This document shows, piece by piece, positions 1-5,232 of a DNA stretch of 5,232 bases. How positions within the stretch are numbered: position 1 is the first letter of the stretch; every line of letters begins with the position of its first letter. The notes under the pieces are model-generated. The model ran no database searches. It was given only the letters and a program-made list of their open reading frames with translations, and was not told where the DNA came from. The translations under genes were made by a program, and so were the position numbers. The DNA comes from an uncultured Lachnospiraceae bacterium (lineage in GTDB: Bacteria; Bacillota; Clostridia; Lachnospirales; Lachnospiraceae), in assembly GCA_947003375.1 (NCBI GenBank), contig CAMQOJ010000326.1, positions 1 through 5,232 of the forward strand. Reading direction: 5' to 3'.

Positions 1-1427
1 CCCCTGGCCCGCCTCTCCCCCGGCACCGGATACTCCCGTATCTCCCGGCAGGCCTTCCCCGACAGCGCCAGCACGCAGATCAGGTTCGGCACTGCCATCA
101 GGGCATTGCAGATATCCGAGAAATTCCATACGGTCTCCAGGGAGCAGATGCAGCCCAGAAAGGCCGCCAGCCCATAGAAGAACCTGTACCACAGATTGTA
201 CTTTGTCCGGCCCCCCATGAGGAATTCGAAAGCCTTCTCCCCCTGATAGGCCCAGCCGATCACCGTGGCGAAGGCGAACAGGGCGATGCAGACGCTGATG
301 AAGCTCCCGCCCAGGTCTCCCAGCGCGGTGCGGAAGGCCGCCAGGGTCAGCGCCGTGCCTGTAAGTGGCTTCCCATTCGCATCCACAGTCCCCAGCACGC
401 CGGAGGCCGCGAAGGCCAGCCCTGTAATCGTACAGACCACCACCGTGTCCAGGAACACCCCCGTCATGCTGATGCAGCCCTGTTTTATGTAATCCTCCGT
501 ATCCGCCGCCGCGGCCGTGATGCCGGAGGCCCCCAGCCCCGCCTCGTTGGAGAAGATGCCCCGGGAGACGCCCCAGCGCAGGGACTGGAACATGGTGGCC
601 GTGACGCTGCCGAAGATGCCGCCGGACACTGCCTGGGGGCAGAAGGCCGCCGTCAGGATTCCTCCCACCGCCACCGGGACATTGCGCCAGTGCACCAGTA
701 TCACGGCGAAGGCCCCGCACAGGTAGAAGACCCCCATGAAGGGCACCAGCACCTGGGTCACCTTCCCGATGACGCCGATGCCGCCTATCACCACCAGCAC
801 AGTGAGCACCGTCAGATAGAGCCCCGTCTTTGCCTTTGGTATGGAAAAGGCCACCCACAGGGCATCCGCGATGGAATTGGACTGGGTCATGTTCCCCATG
901 CCGATGGAGGCCGTCACCGCGAACAGGGCGAAGAGGAAGCCCAGCATCCTGCCAAATCTCTTATGCGGGAAAGCGTTCCGGCAGGTGTACATGGGGCCTC
1001 CCGCAATCTCCCCTCTGTCGTTCCTGCCCCTGTATTTTACAGCCAGCATGCTCTCTGCCAGCTTGGTGGCCAGCCCTATGACGCTGGTGGCCACCATCCA
1101 GAACAGCGCCCCGGGCCCGCCCAGCACCATGGCCGAGGCCACCCCCACGATATTCCCGATGCCAAGGGTGGTAGCCAGCTCTGTGGTCAGGGAGGACAGG
1201 GAGGATATGCTTCCGCCTGTCCCGGCCGTCTTGCGGCGGCCCTTCCCTTGCCGCTCTTCCCGGTTTTCTATCCCCAGCGCGCACCTCAGCGCGAATTTCA
1301 GGTTCTTTATGGGAAAGAAGTCCATCCGAACCATCAGATAGCAGCCGCTTCCCAACAGCAGCGCCAGCATCCATGGCCCCCAGACCAGATCGTCCAGCCA
1401 GGCGATGAAATCGCCGGCGGCTGCCAA
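1..1427 (-). CDS. Sodium:alanine/glycine symporter, AGCS family (3' end cut by window edge)
   Basis: Multi-pass inner-membrane carrier predicted to import alanine or glycine with Na+ (or H+). The frame is open from 1427 to the left edge, giving 475 codons with no stop. Family landmarks in order: WGPWMLALLLGSG, the first membrane helix (residues 16-28); a hydrophilic loop rich in Arg/Lys/Glu (about 47-67); LGIGNIVGVA (88-97); the AGCS signature region GGPGALFWMVATSVIG (103-118); FSNEAGLG (292-299); GWAYQGEKAFEFL (391-403); and NALMAVPNL (441-449). AGCS proteins are usually about 440-500 residues, so only the extreme C-terminal tail is missing. The start is taken as TTG at 1427 because GGGAGGA lies 6 nt upstream and this puts the first helix at the usual distance from the N-terminus. 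An in-frame GTG at 1493 preceded by AAGAGG would add 22 residues. Oddity: the signature has Val where family members usually carry the second Trp (FWMW). Family is near certain; substrate is inferred. Confidence 0.93.
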   Translation of the reverse strand, partial: MAAAGDFIAWLDDLVWGPWMLALLLGSGCYLMVRMDFFPIKNLKFALRCALGIENREERQGKGRRKTAGTGGSISSLSSLTTELATTLGIGNIVGVASAMVLGGPGALFWMVATSVIGLATKLAESMLAVKYRGRNDRGEIAGGPMYTCRNAFPHKRFGRMLGFLFALFAVTASIGMGNMTQSNSIADALWVAFSIPKAKTGLYLTVLTVLVVIGGIGVIGKVTQVLVPFMGVFYLCGAFAVILVHWRNVPVAVGGILTAAFCPQAVSGGIFGSVTATMFQSLRWGVSRGIFSNEAGLGASGITAAAADTEDYIKQGCISMTGVFLDTVVVCTITGLAFAASGVLGTVDANGKPLTGTALTLAAFRTALGDLGGSFISVCIALFAFATVIGWAYQGEKAFEFLMGGRTKYNLWYRFFYGLAAFLGCICSLETVWNFSDICNALMAVPNLICVLALSGKACREIREYPVPGERRAR

Positions 1428-1548
1428 AACGCTTCCTCCCAGGACAATGCCGTCCCCGGACAGCACGCCAAGTATCCTGTACCTTATATCCACGAAAAAC
1501 CTCTTGCGACCATACTGTTTTTCTAAATATATTGGTACAAGGGCGCAT
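1428..1548 (-). other. 121-nt gap between the anchored protein gene and the symporter gene
   Basis: No convincing Rho-independent terminator is visible between the stop codon at 1549-1551 and the TTG at 1427. The only hairpin noted is a 5-bp stem of the form GGGAC-6 nt-GTCCT just before the symporter ribosome-binding site. No good sigma-A promoter is seen; TTGTAC near the right end has no well-spaced -10 partner. The symporter could therefore be read through from upstream, or driven by a promoter not recognisable by eye. Confidence 0.4.
1434..1440 (-). promoter_or_regulatory. Ribosome-binding site that selects the TTG start of the symporter
   Basis: On the minus strand GGGAGGA is followed by 6 nt (AGCGTT read in sense, counting from the end of the motif) and then TTG GCA GCC. 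No ATG lies in frame at a sensible position, so this site decides the start. The competing GTG at 1493 has a weaker AAGAGG 6 nt upstream. Confidence 0.6.
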
Positions 1549-2748
1549 TTATGCAAATTCCGGTATCATTTCATAAATCTGGCGGATGCCGATCCTGATG
1601 TCAGGATAGCCGTATACATATACCGCTTCGTCCTCTCCGTCAGGAATCTCCAGCAGGATGTCCAGCCTGGCCTCCCCGTATGTCATCTGGAAGTCTATGG
1701 AATAGTCGCCGTCCCGATAGTATCGAATCTTTTTCTGGAGCGGTTCCCATTCCTCATGCATGGCCAGCGCCTCCTGCATGAGCGCCTCCCTCTCTGCCAG
1801 ATCCTCCTCGGTATATCCGTAGTCCTCATTCATGGTGTTCATGCCACCGCCGATCCATCCATATTCATCCAGCATGATGTAGAAGTCCTTCATTTCGCTT
1901 TGGTCCAGACACTTGTACTGATAGGCCAGCGTGCCCCATATCTCCAGTGGAGTGCGTTTGCTCCCGCAGATTTCATCGATATAGTTCTTCCGCTCCCCTG
2001 CCTCAACAGCCCCATCCACTGCGGGATTGCTGTATTTGTCCGACTCCGTCCTGAGGGCGTATATTGTGCCGTCCTCCGCGTCTCCCAGGAGCTTGACCAC
2101 GACTCCGTTTGGGTCTTTCATCTCCACATACCAGAGGATGAAATTCACGCCCTTGGCGAAATCGTCGCTGTAGATGACATACTGCTTCCACCGGAGGACC
2201 GTATAGTCCGCCTCCCAGATATACCAGGGCAGCAGGCCGATAGATGCGAAGTTGTTCACCGCTTCGCTGAACAGCCCTCTGTCCGAATAGACATATTCCC
2301 GCACCTCGCCGGTCAGCGCAAGGTCCTGGGCGGTGACGTAAAACATATCGCCCTCCGCCAGCCCTTCCGCATAGTTCTGCATCCGCTTCTCAAGGGACTG
2401 CTCATAGGTTGTGCTCAGGGTCTCCACATTCAGGCTTTCCTGCTGTGTCAGGACAGTGTCCCTGCACAGGATGGCATCCTGCACGTGGAACAGAATCTGG
2501 GGCGCGAAGAAAGCGGCCGCTATGAGCAGCGCGAGCACAGAAAAGATGACCGCATAATACCGCAGCAGCCTCCTTCGGTTCATGCCTCCCCTCTTTTGGA
2601 GGGCCTCTTTCCCCCGGTCCGAAGCCCTACGGAATTTCCTGCCCCCACGGGCGGCCTCATCTCCCCTGTGCCCGCCAACATTATGGGAAGCCTTGCCCTC
2701 CGGTCCGCGGAATGTCCTTTTTTCAGTTTCACCCGTCCTGTCTTCCAT
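1549..2748 (-). CDS. Unrecognised membrane-anchored extracytoplasmic protein next to a two-component system
   Basis: I do not recognise the family. From the ATG at 2748 the product is 399 residues. Residues 2-55 are almost entirely charged and polar (many Arg, Gly, Glu, Lys). A run RRRLLRYY follows, then one hydrophobic segment (about residues 65-85, VIFSVLALLIAAAFFAP), then about 310 residues rich in Asp/Glu/Tyr/Trp with no further membrane segment. That fits an N-in anchor with an outside globular domain. Notable stretches are LLPWYIWEADYTVLRWKQYVIY, WIGGGMNTMNEDYGY, a Glu-rich helix (EEDLAEREALMQEALAMHEEWE) and a C-terminal beta-like part ending YGYPDIRIGIRQIYEMIPEFA. The start at 2748 is kept because AGGGGAGG sits 9 nt upstream; an in-frame ATG at 2583 (344 residues, just before the anchor) is a real alternative. 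It follows the kinase gene by 126 nt. An accessory or target role in that signalling system is only inferred from position. Confidence 0.8.
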   Translation of the reverse strand: MEDRTGETEKRTFRGPEGKASHNVGGHRGDEAARGGRKFRRASDRGKEALQKRGGMNRRRLLRYYAVIFSVLALLIAAAFFAPQILFHVQDAILCRDTVLTQQESLNVETLSTTYEQSLEKRMQNYAEGLAEGDMFYVTAQDLALTGEVREYVYSDRGLFSEAVNNFASIGLLPWYIWEADYTVLRWKQYVIYSDDFAKGVNFILWYVEMKDPNGVVVKLLGDAEDGTIYALRTESDKYSNPAVDGAVEAGERKNYIDEICGSKRTPLEIWGTLAYQYKCLDQSEMKDFYIMLDEYGWIGGGMNTMNEDYGYTEEDLAEREALMQEALAMHEEWEPLQKKIRYYRDGDYSIDFQMTYGEARLDILLEIPDGEDEAVYVYGYPDIRIGIRQIYEMIPEFA

Positions 2749-2834
2749 AGCCGTATGCCTCCCCTTTCCGGAAACTCCCCACTACGCCTTCCATGATGCC
2801 ATAATCCCCACTACACCCAAAACGCCAAGCGCCT
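2749..2834 (-). other. Short intergenic leader upstream of the anchored protein gene, with a weak promoter candidate
   Basis: Between the double-hairpin element and the ATG at 2748, a poor sigma-A-like pair is present: TTGGCG (2823-2828) and GATTAT (2801-2806), 16 bp apart, each matching consensus at 4 of 6 positions. A 10-bp direct repeat, GTAGTGGGGA on the minus strand, occurs at 2805-2814 and 2776-2785. Its 29-bp period does not match the roughly 11-bp period typical of PhoB-class operators, so a regulator site is not claimed. Confidence 0.25.
2758..2765 (-). promoter_or_regulatory. Ribosome-binding site for the long start of the anchored protein
   Basis: AGGGGAGG lies 9 nt before the ATG at 2748. 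The same string, followed by CAT, recurs at 2585-2592 immediately before the internal ATG at 2583. There the GGAGG core is only about 1 nt from the start codon, although the leading GAGG part has a workable spacing. Spacing favours the long form; the abrupt change from a charged tail to the membrane anchor favours the short one. Confidence 0.5.
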
Positions 2835-2865
2835 GGAAGAATGCCTGCCCTTCAGGCATTCTTCC
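2835..2865. repeat. Perfect 13-bp inverted repeat (second half of a double-hairpin element)
   Basis: Arms GGAAGAATGCCTG (2835-2847) and CAGGCATTCTTCC (2853-2865) are exact reverse complements around the 5-nt loop CCCTT. The element starts 10 bases beyond the kinase stop codon and directly abuts the larger palindrome at 2866-2925. Neither strand shows a T-run after the stem, so it is not a canonical Rho-independent terminator. It could still stabilise the 3' end of the regulator-kinase mRNA, attenuate read-through, or be part of a dispersed palindromic repeat. Confidence 0.85.
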
Positions 2866-2925
2866 GTGTGTAACTTAGAACTTCTTAGCGGGCATGCTTT
2901 GCCCGCTTAGAAGTTCTTTACACAC
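2866..2925. repeat. 60-bp interrupted palindrome covering the 3' end and stop codon of the kinase gene
   Basis: Outer arms GTGTGTAA (2866-2873) and TTACACAC (2918-2925) are exact complements. Inner arms of 18 nt (2877-2894 and 2900-2917) pair with a single mismatch (T2886 against T2908) around a 5-nt loop. A 3-nt bulge (2874-2876) sits between outer and inner stems, and the kinase stop codon (2875-2877) overlaps it. On the coding strand the palindrome begins exactly at a codon boundary and encodes the last 16 kinase residues, VCKELLSGQSMPAKKF. No T-run follows the outer stem on either strand. Confidence 0.85.
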
Positions 2926-4356
2926 TGGGAACCTCACCTTGATGACCGTCCCCTCCCCCAGCCTACTGTCCACCACCATCGTCCCGTTGTGGAGCTGGAT
3001 AATCTTCTGGCACAGGGCCATCCCGATGCCGGCGCCGCCTTCCTTTCTGGAACGGGACTTGTCCACCATATAGAAGGCTTCCGTGATGCGGCTGATCTCC
3101 TCCGCGGGGATGCCCCTGCCATTGTCCACCACCTTGATTTCGTAAAAGCCTTTCAGGCAGGTGCCCTTCATGAGCATGAAGCTCTCGTCCCCCTTGTCCA
3201 GCGCCTTCACCGCATTGTCCATCAGATTGTACAGAAGGGACAGGAGCAGCTCCGAGTCGCCCTGGATGACGGCCTTCTCCAGCTCCACCTTTCCCCGGAC
3301 GCCCCGCTGCTTCCAGACAGGCCGCATGGTGATGCGCAGGTTCTGCTCCAGCTCCTTGGTGGGGATGGGCCGGAAGACAATCGGATTCTTGTCCATGCTC
3401 ACCAGCTCCAGCAGCTTGTGGGACAGGCTCTCCAGGCGCTTGCCCTGGCTGTAGATATAGAAATAGGCATCGTGGCGCTCCTCCTCCGAGAGCTCCAGAG
3501 AGTTGAGCATGTCCGCGTAGCCTATAATGGAAGTCAGCGGCGTCTTCAATTCGTGGGCAAAGGCGGCGGTGAAATCCTCCTTCTGCCTGGCCTCCAGTAT
3601 CTTCACCTGCATCTCCTCCACCAGGCGGTCGGCCATACGGTTGAAGTCCCGGGCCAGGGCCCCGATTTCATCGCTGCTTTTATTCTGGGAGCGCAATGTA
3701 TAATCCCCGTCGGCAATCCTGCTGGCCAGCCTTCCCAGGCTGCGGATCGGTCTCGTGATATAGCGGGAGAGGAAATAGATGCTGATGCCGCCTGCGGAAA
3801 GCAGGCACAGAAGCGCGATGCGATACCGGGAGAGGAGGTTCCCCCTGGCGCTGTAGGTGTCCGTCAGTTCCTTGCACATGCCCAGATATACATTGTTTAC
3901 GGAGATGGCGGACTTGGTGATCGCGAACATGTAATAGCTGCCGTCAATCTGCCGGATGGCCACATTGCGGACGCTGTCATCGGATGAGCCGGAGGAGTCC
4001 AGCTTCCCCACCAGTCCCTCCACTTCCTCCATAAAGCCCATATTCTCCAGATAATCGCCTCCGTAAAAGCGCGTGCCGTCCTCCCGCAGCACGAACATGT
4101 GCCGTCCGTCCCGCTCCACGCTGCCCGCGATGCTGTTCAGCGTCCTGCTGATGGCATAGTCCTCCCCGTATTCCTCCGTGGACTGGTATCCCATCTCAAA
4201 GAGGAACAGGAAGGCGCGGCTGTCGTTATTGCCCTGTTCGATCTCCTTGTTCAGAAGCTGGGAGAAATCCGAGGAGAGCATCCATGTCCCGAACACCGCG
4301 AACATCACTGTCAGAAGCGCAGTCATGACCAGAAACAGTTTATCTGCGAATCTCAT
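2875..4356 (-). CDS. Membrane sensor histidine kinase of a two-component system
   Basis: 493-residue kinase predicted to autophosphorylate on His and pass the phosphate to the response regulator encoded just upstream. Order of parts: transmembrane helix 1 (about 7-27); an extracytoplasmic sensor region of about 150 residues (28-178) that I do not recognise; helix 2 (about 179-197); HAMP linker starting at the RYITRPIRSLGRLASRIADGDY stretch (about 198-250); HisKA domain with phosphoacceptor H268 in AHELKTP; and HATPase_c domain with the N box around N377/N381 (NLMDNA), G1 box DNGRGIP (411-417), F428 of the F box and G2 box GAGIGMAL (441-448). All catalytic motifs look intact. The gene starts 14 nt after the regulator stop codon behind a modest GGGG-type ribosome-binding site, so the two are surely one operon. 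Oddity: residues 478-493 lie beyond the usual end of the ATPase domain and are encoded by a palindrome. The signal sensed cannot be told from the sequence. Confidence 0.97.
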   Translation of the reverse strand: MRFADKLFLVMTALLTVMFAVFGTWMLSSDFSQLLNKEIEQGNNDSRAFLFLFEMGYQSTEEYGEDYAISRTLNSIAGSVERDGRHMFVLREDGTRFYGGDYLENMGFMEEVEGLVGKLDSSGSSDDSVRNVAIRQIDGSYYMFAITKSAISVNNVYLGMCKELTDTYSARGNLLSRYRIALLCLLSAGGISIYFLSRYITRPIRSLGRLASRIADGDYTLRSQNKSSDEIGALARDFNRMADRLVEEMQVKILEARQKEDFTAAFAHELKTPLTSIIGYADMLNSLELSEEERHDAYFYIYSQGKRLESLSHKLLELVSMDKNPIVFRPIPTKELEQNLRITMRPVWKQRGVRGKVELEKAVIQGDSELLLSLLYNLMDNAVKALDKGDESFMLMKGTCLKGFYEIKVVDNGRGIPAEEISRITEAFYMVDKSRSRKEGGAGIGMALCQKIIQLHNGTMVVDSRLGEGTVIKVRFPVCKELLSGQSMPAKKF

Positions 4357-4370
4357 GTATCCCCAATCCC

Positions 4371-5042
4371 CTACTTCGTAATTTTTTCCTCTCCTTCCAG
4401 CCGATATCCCACCTTGTAGACAGCCGCGATCTCATTGTCCCAGTTCAGCTTCTTTTTCAGCCGCTGGATATGGAGGTCCACTGTCCTGCTCTGGCCCATG
4501 TACTCGCCGCCCCAGATATTCTCGTAGATGGTCTCCCTGTACAGGGCTATGTTGCGGTTCCTGGCCAGCAGCAGCAAAAGCTCGAACTCCTTCATGGTCA
4601 GCATCACGGGCTCCCCGTTCTGGGTCACCGACCGGGAGGCCGTGTCGATCACCACGTCGAATACGGTGAGGAGCGTCTCCGTCTTGTGGTACCGGCGCAG
4701 CACGGCCTCCACCCTGGCCAGGAGCTCCACGATTTCAAAGGGCTTGGTCAGGTAGTCGTCGGCTCCCATCTTCAGCCCTTTCACCTTGTTCTCCGTGCTT
4801 CCCAGGGCCGTGAGGAAGATGACGGGCAGCTCCAGGCTCCTGGCGTACTCCATGAGCTCATAGCCGTTGATGCCCGGCAGCATCACGTCCAGAAGCACCA
4901 GATCGAACTTCTCGGTGTCCATCAGGTCGGCGGCCTTCTCCCCGTCCGGCGCCCAGACGCAGGAATACCCCGCCCTGCGCAGGTTCATTTTGATCAGGTT
5001 GGCGATGGGCTCCTCGTCCTCCGCTATCAGTATCTTCAGCAT
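4371..5042 (-). CDS. OmpR/PhoB-family response regulator
   Basis: 223-residue DNA-binding regulator, the normal length for the family. The receiver domain (1-116) has the acidic pair E8/D9, phosphoacceptor D52 in LLDVMLPG, T78 in FLTA, and K100 in TKPF, so phosphorylation should be functional. The C-terminal winged-helix domain (about 125-217) shows LTMKEFELLLLLARN (148-162) and the recognition-helix region SRTVDLHIQRLKKKL (185-199), ending in the wing KVGYRLEG. The start at 5042 has GAGGGG 5 nt upstream. It is the first gene of the operon with the histidine kinase immediately downstream, its presumed phosphodonor. It may regulate its own promoter and perhaps the anchored protein and transporter genes, but no clear direct-repeat operator was found. 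It cannot be assigned to a named system such as PhoP, VanR or CssR from sequence by eye. Confidence 0.98.
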   Translation of the reverse strand: MLKILIAEDEEPIANLIKMNLRRAGYSCVWAPDGEKAADLMDTEKFDLVLLDVMLPGINGYELMEYARSLELPVIFLTALGSTENKVKGLKMGADDYLTKPFEIVELLARVEAVLRRYHKTETLLTVFDVVIDTASRSVTQNGEPVMLTMKEFELLLLLARNRNIALYRETIYENIWGGEYMGQSRTVDLHIQRLKKKLNWDNEIAAVYKVGYRLEGEEKITK

Positions 5043-5131
5043 AATATCCCCTCATCTCTGTATGGTGTGACTTTATGATGTGATATCTCAGTTTCTATGA
5101 AAAAACAGAAATGTATCCTGTTTGTATCTCC
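5043..5131 (-). other. 5' leader of the regulator-kinase operon
   Basis: AT-rich, non-coding. It contains one small possible hairpin: AAACAG (5118-5123) pairs with CTGTTT (5103-5108) across a 9-nt loop, and on the transcript the second arm runs into six U residues. With only 6 bp, mostly A-U, it is too weak to call an attenuator. No riboswitch-like fold is recognised. Confidence 0.35.
5048..5053 (-). promoter_or_regulatory. Ribosome-binding site of the response regulator
   Basis: GAGGGG on the minus strand, 5 nt before the ATG at 5042. It supports this start over the ATG of a different frame at 5055, which would read through the regulator in a non-coding frame. Confidence 0.75.
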
Positions 5132-5160
5132 ATTTTATTATTGATAAGAAAAACTGTCAA
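5132..5160 (-). promoter_or_regulatory. Sigma-A-type promoter of the regulator-kinase operon
   Basis: On the minus strand a perfect -35 TTGACA (5155-5160) is separated by exactly 17 bp from TAAAAT (5132-5137), a 5-of-6 match to the -10 consensus. Transcription would start near 5125, leaving a leader of about 80 nt before the ATG at 5042. The surrounding AT-rich DNA is typical of a promoter region. No operator could be assigned. Confidence 0.8.
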
Positions 5161-5213
5161 CCTGGTTAAAATTTTTCCCAAATATTTATATGAAAAAATT
5201 ATGTTTGCATATT

Positions 5214-5219
5214 TTGACA
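5214..5219 (+). promoter_or_regulatory. Possible -35 box of a divergent promoter running off the right edge
   Basis: TTGACA matches the sigma-A -35 consensus on the plus strand. A -10 box at normal spacing would fall just outside the window, so only half the promoter can be seen. If real, a divergently transcribed gene lies to the right. Chance occurrence in AT-rich DNA is quite possible. Confidence 0.3.
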
Positions 5220-5232
5220 AACTGTGCTATAC

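Noticed and set aside
265..1341. Several plus-strand open frames opposite the symporter
   Set aside because: Antisense shadows with mutually overlapping frames and no ribosome-binding sites or domains.
961..1548. Minus-strand open frame of 195 codons starting just after the anchored protein stop codon
   Set aside because: It overlaps the symporter in a different frame. The symporter frame carries all family motifs without interruption, so this is a shadow and not evidence of a frameshift.
1405..2796. Long plus-strand open frame (463 codons) opposite the anchored protein gene
   Set aside because: It has no recognisable domain, no ribosome-binding site, and lies antisense to a gene with coherent membrane topology. 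It is a by-product of GC-rich codon use on the other strand.
2776..2814. Two copies of TCCCCACTAC as a possible regulator operator
   Set aside because: The 29-bp period does not fit the about 11-bp spacing of OmpR/PhoB-family direct repeats, and no copies were seen at the operon promoter.
2866..2925. Canonical Rho-independent terminator at the end of the kinase gene
   Set aside because: The stem is strong but no T-run follows on the minus strand, and it includes coding sequence. It was annotated as a palindromic repeat instead.
3790..3806. Hairpin GCCTGC-GGAAA-GCAGGC
   Set aside because: Only a 6-bp stem, inside the second membrane helix coding region of the kinase. Expected by chance in GC-rich coding DNA.
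2989..3987. Plus-strand open frame of 332 codons inside the kinase gene
   Set aside because: Antisense to a clear HAMP-HisKA-HATPase_c kinase. Its His/Leu/Gln/Val-rich composition is typical of a shadow frame.
4470..5078. Plus-strand open frame of 202 codons opposite the response regulator
   Set aside because: Antisense to an intact OmpR-family gene, with no family resemblance of its own.
5092..5111. Inverted TTTCT / AGAAA pair in the leader
   Set aside because: Five-base arms with a 10-base spacer in AT-rich DNA are not significant.

Overview
The window looks like a chromosomal segment from a moderately GC-rich Firmicute, most probably a gut Clostridia/Lachnospiraceae-type bacterium. This is an inference from strong GGAGG-type ribosome-binding sites, a near-consensus sigma-A promoter, AT-rich intergenic DNA against GC-rich coding DNA, and the protein families. 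No species can be named from the sequence alone. All convincing genes lie on the minus strand, so the region reads from right to left.

Right edge, 5232 to 5043: an AT-rich control region. It has a TTGACA / 17 bp / TAAAAT promoter firing left, about 80 nt of untranslated leader, and a lone plus-strand TTGACA near the edge that may belong to a divergent gene outside the window. Next come an OmpR/PhoB-type response regulator (5042-4371) and, 14 nt later, its membrane sensor histidine kinase (4356-2875). The last 16 codons and the stop codon of the kinase lie inside a 60-bp interrupted palindrome, which directly abuts a second, perfect 13-bp-stem hairpin. Together they form a 91-bp double-hairpin element (2835-2925), the most unusual structure in the window.

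After a 126-nt gap comes an unrecognised protein with one N-terminal membrane anchor and a large acidic, aromatic-rich extracytoplasmic part (2748-1549, or from the internal ATG at 2583). After another 121 nt comes a sodium:alanine/glycine symporter of the AGCS family. It starts at a TTG codon (1427) and runs off the left edge with only its extreme C-terminus missing.

Working model (inference): the kinase senses an extracytoplasmic signal and phosphorylates the regulator. The anchored protein may be an accessory or target of the system, and the transporter may be a downstream or unrelated neighbour. No mobile element genes, CRISPR arrays, tRNA or rRNA genes are visible. Apart from the double-hairpin element and the unknown anchored protein, this is a fairly ordinary two-component/transport region.
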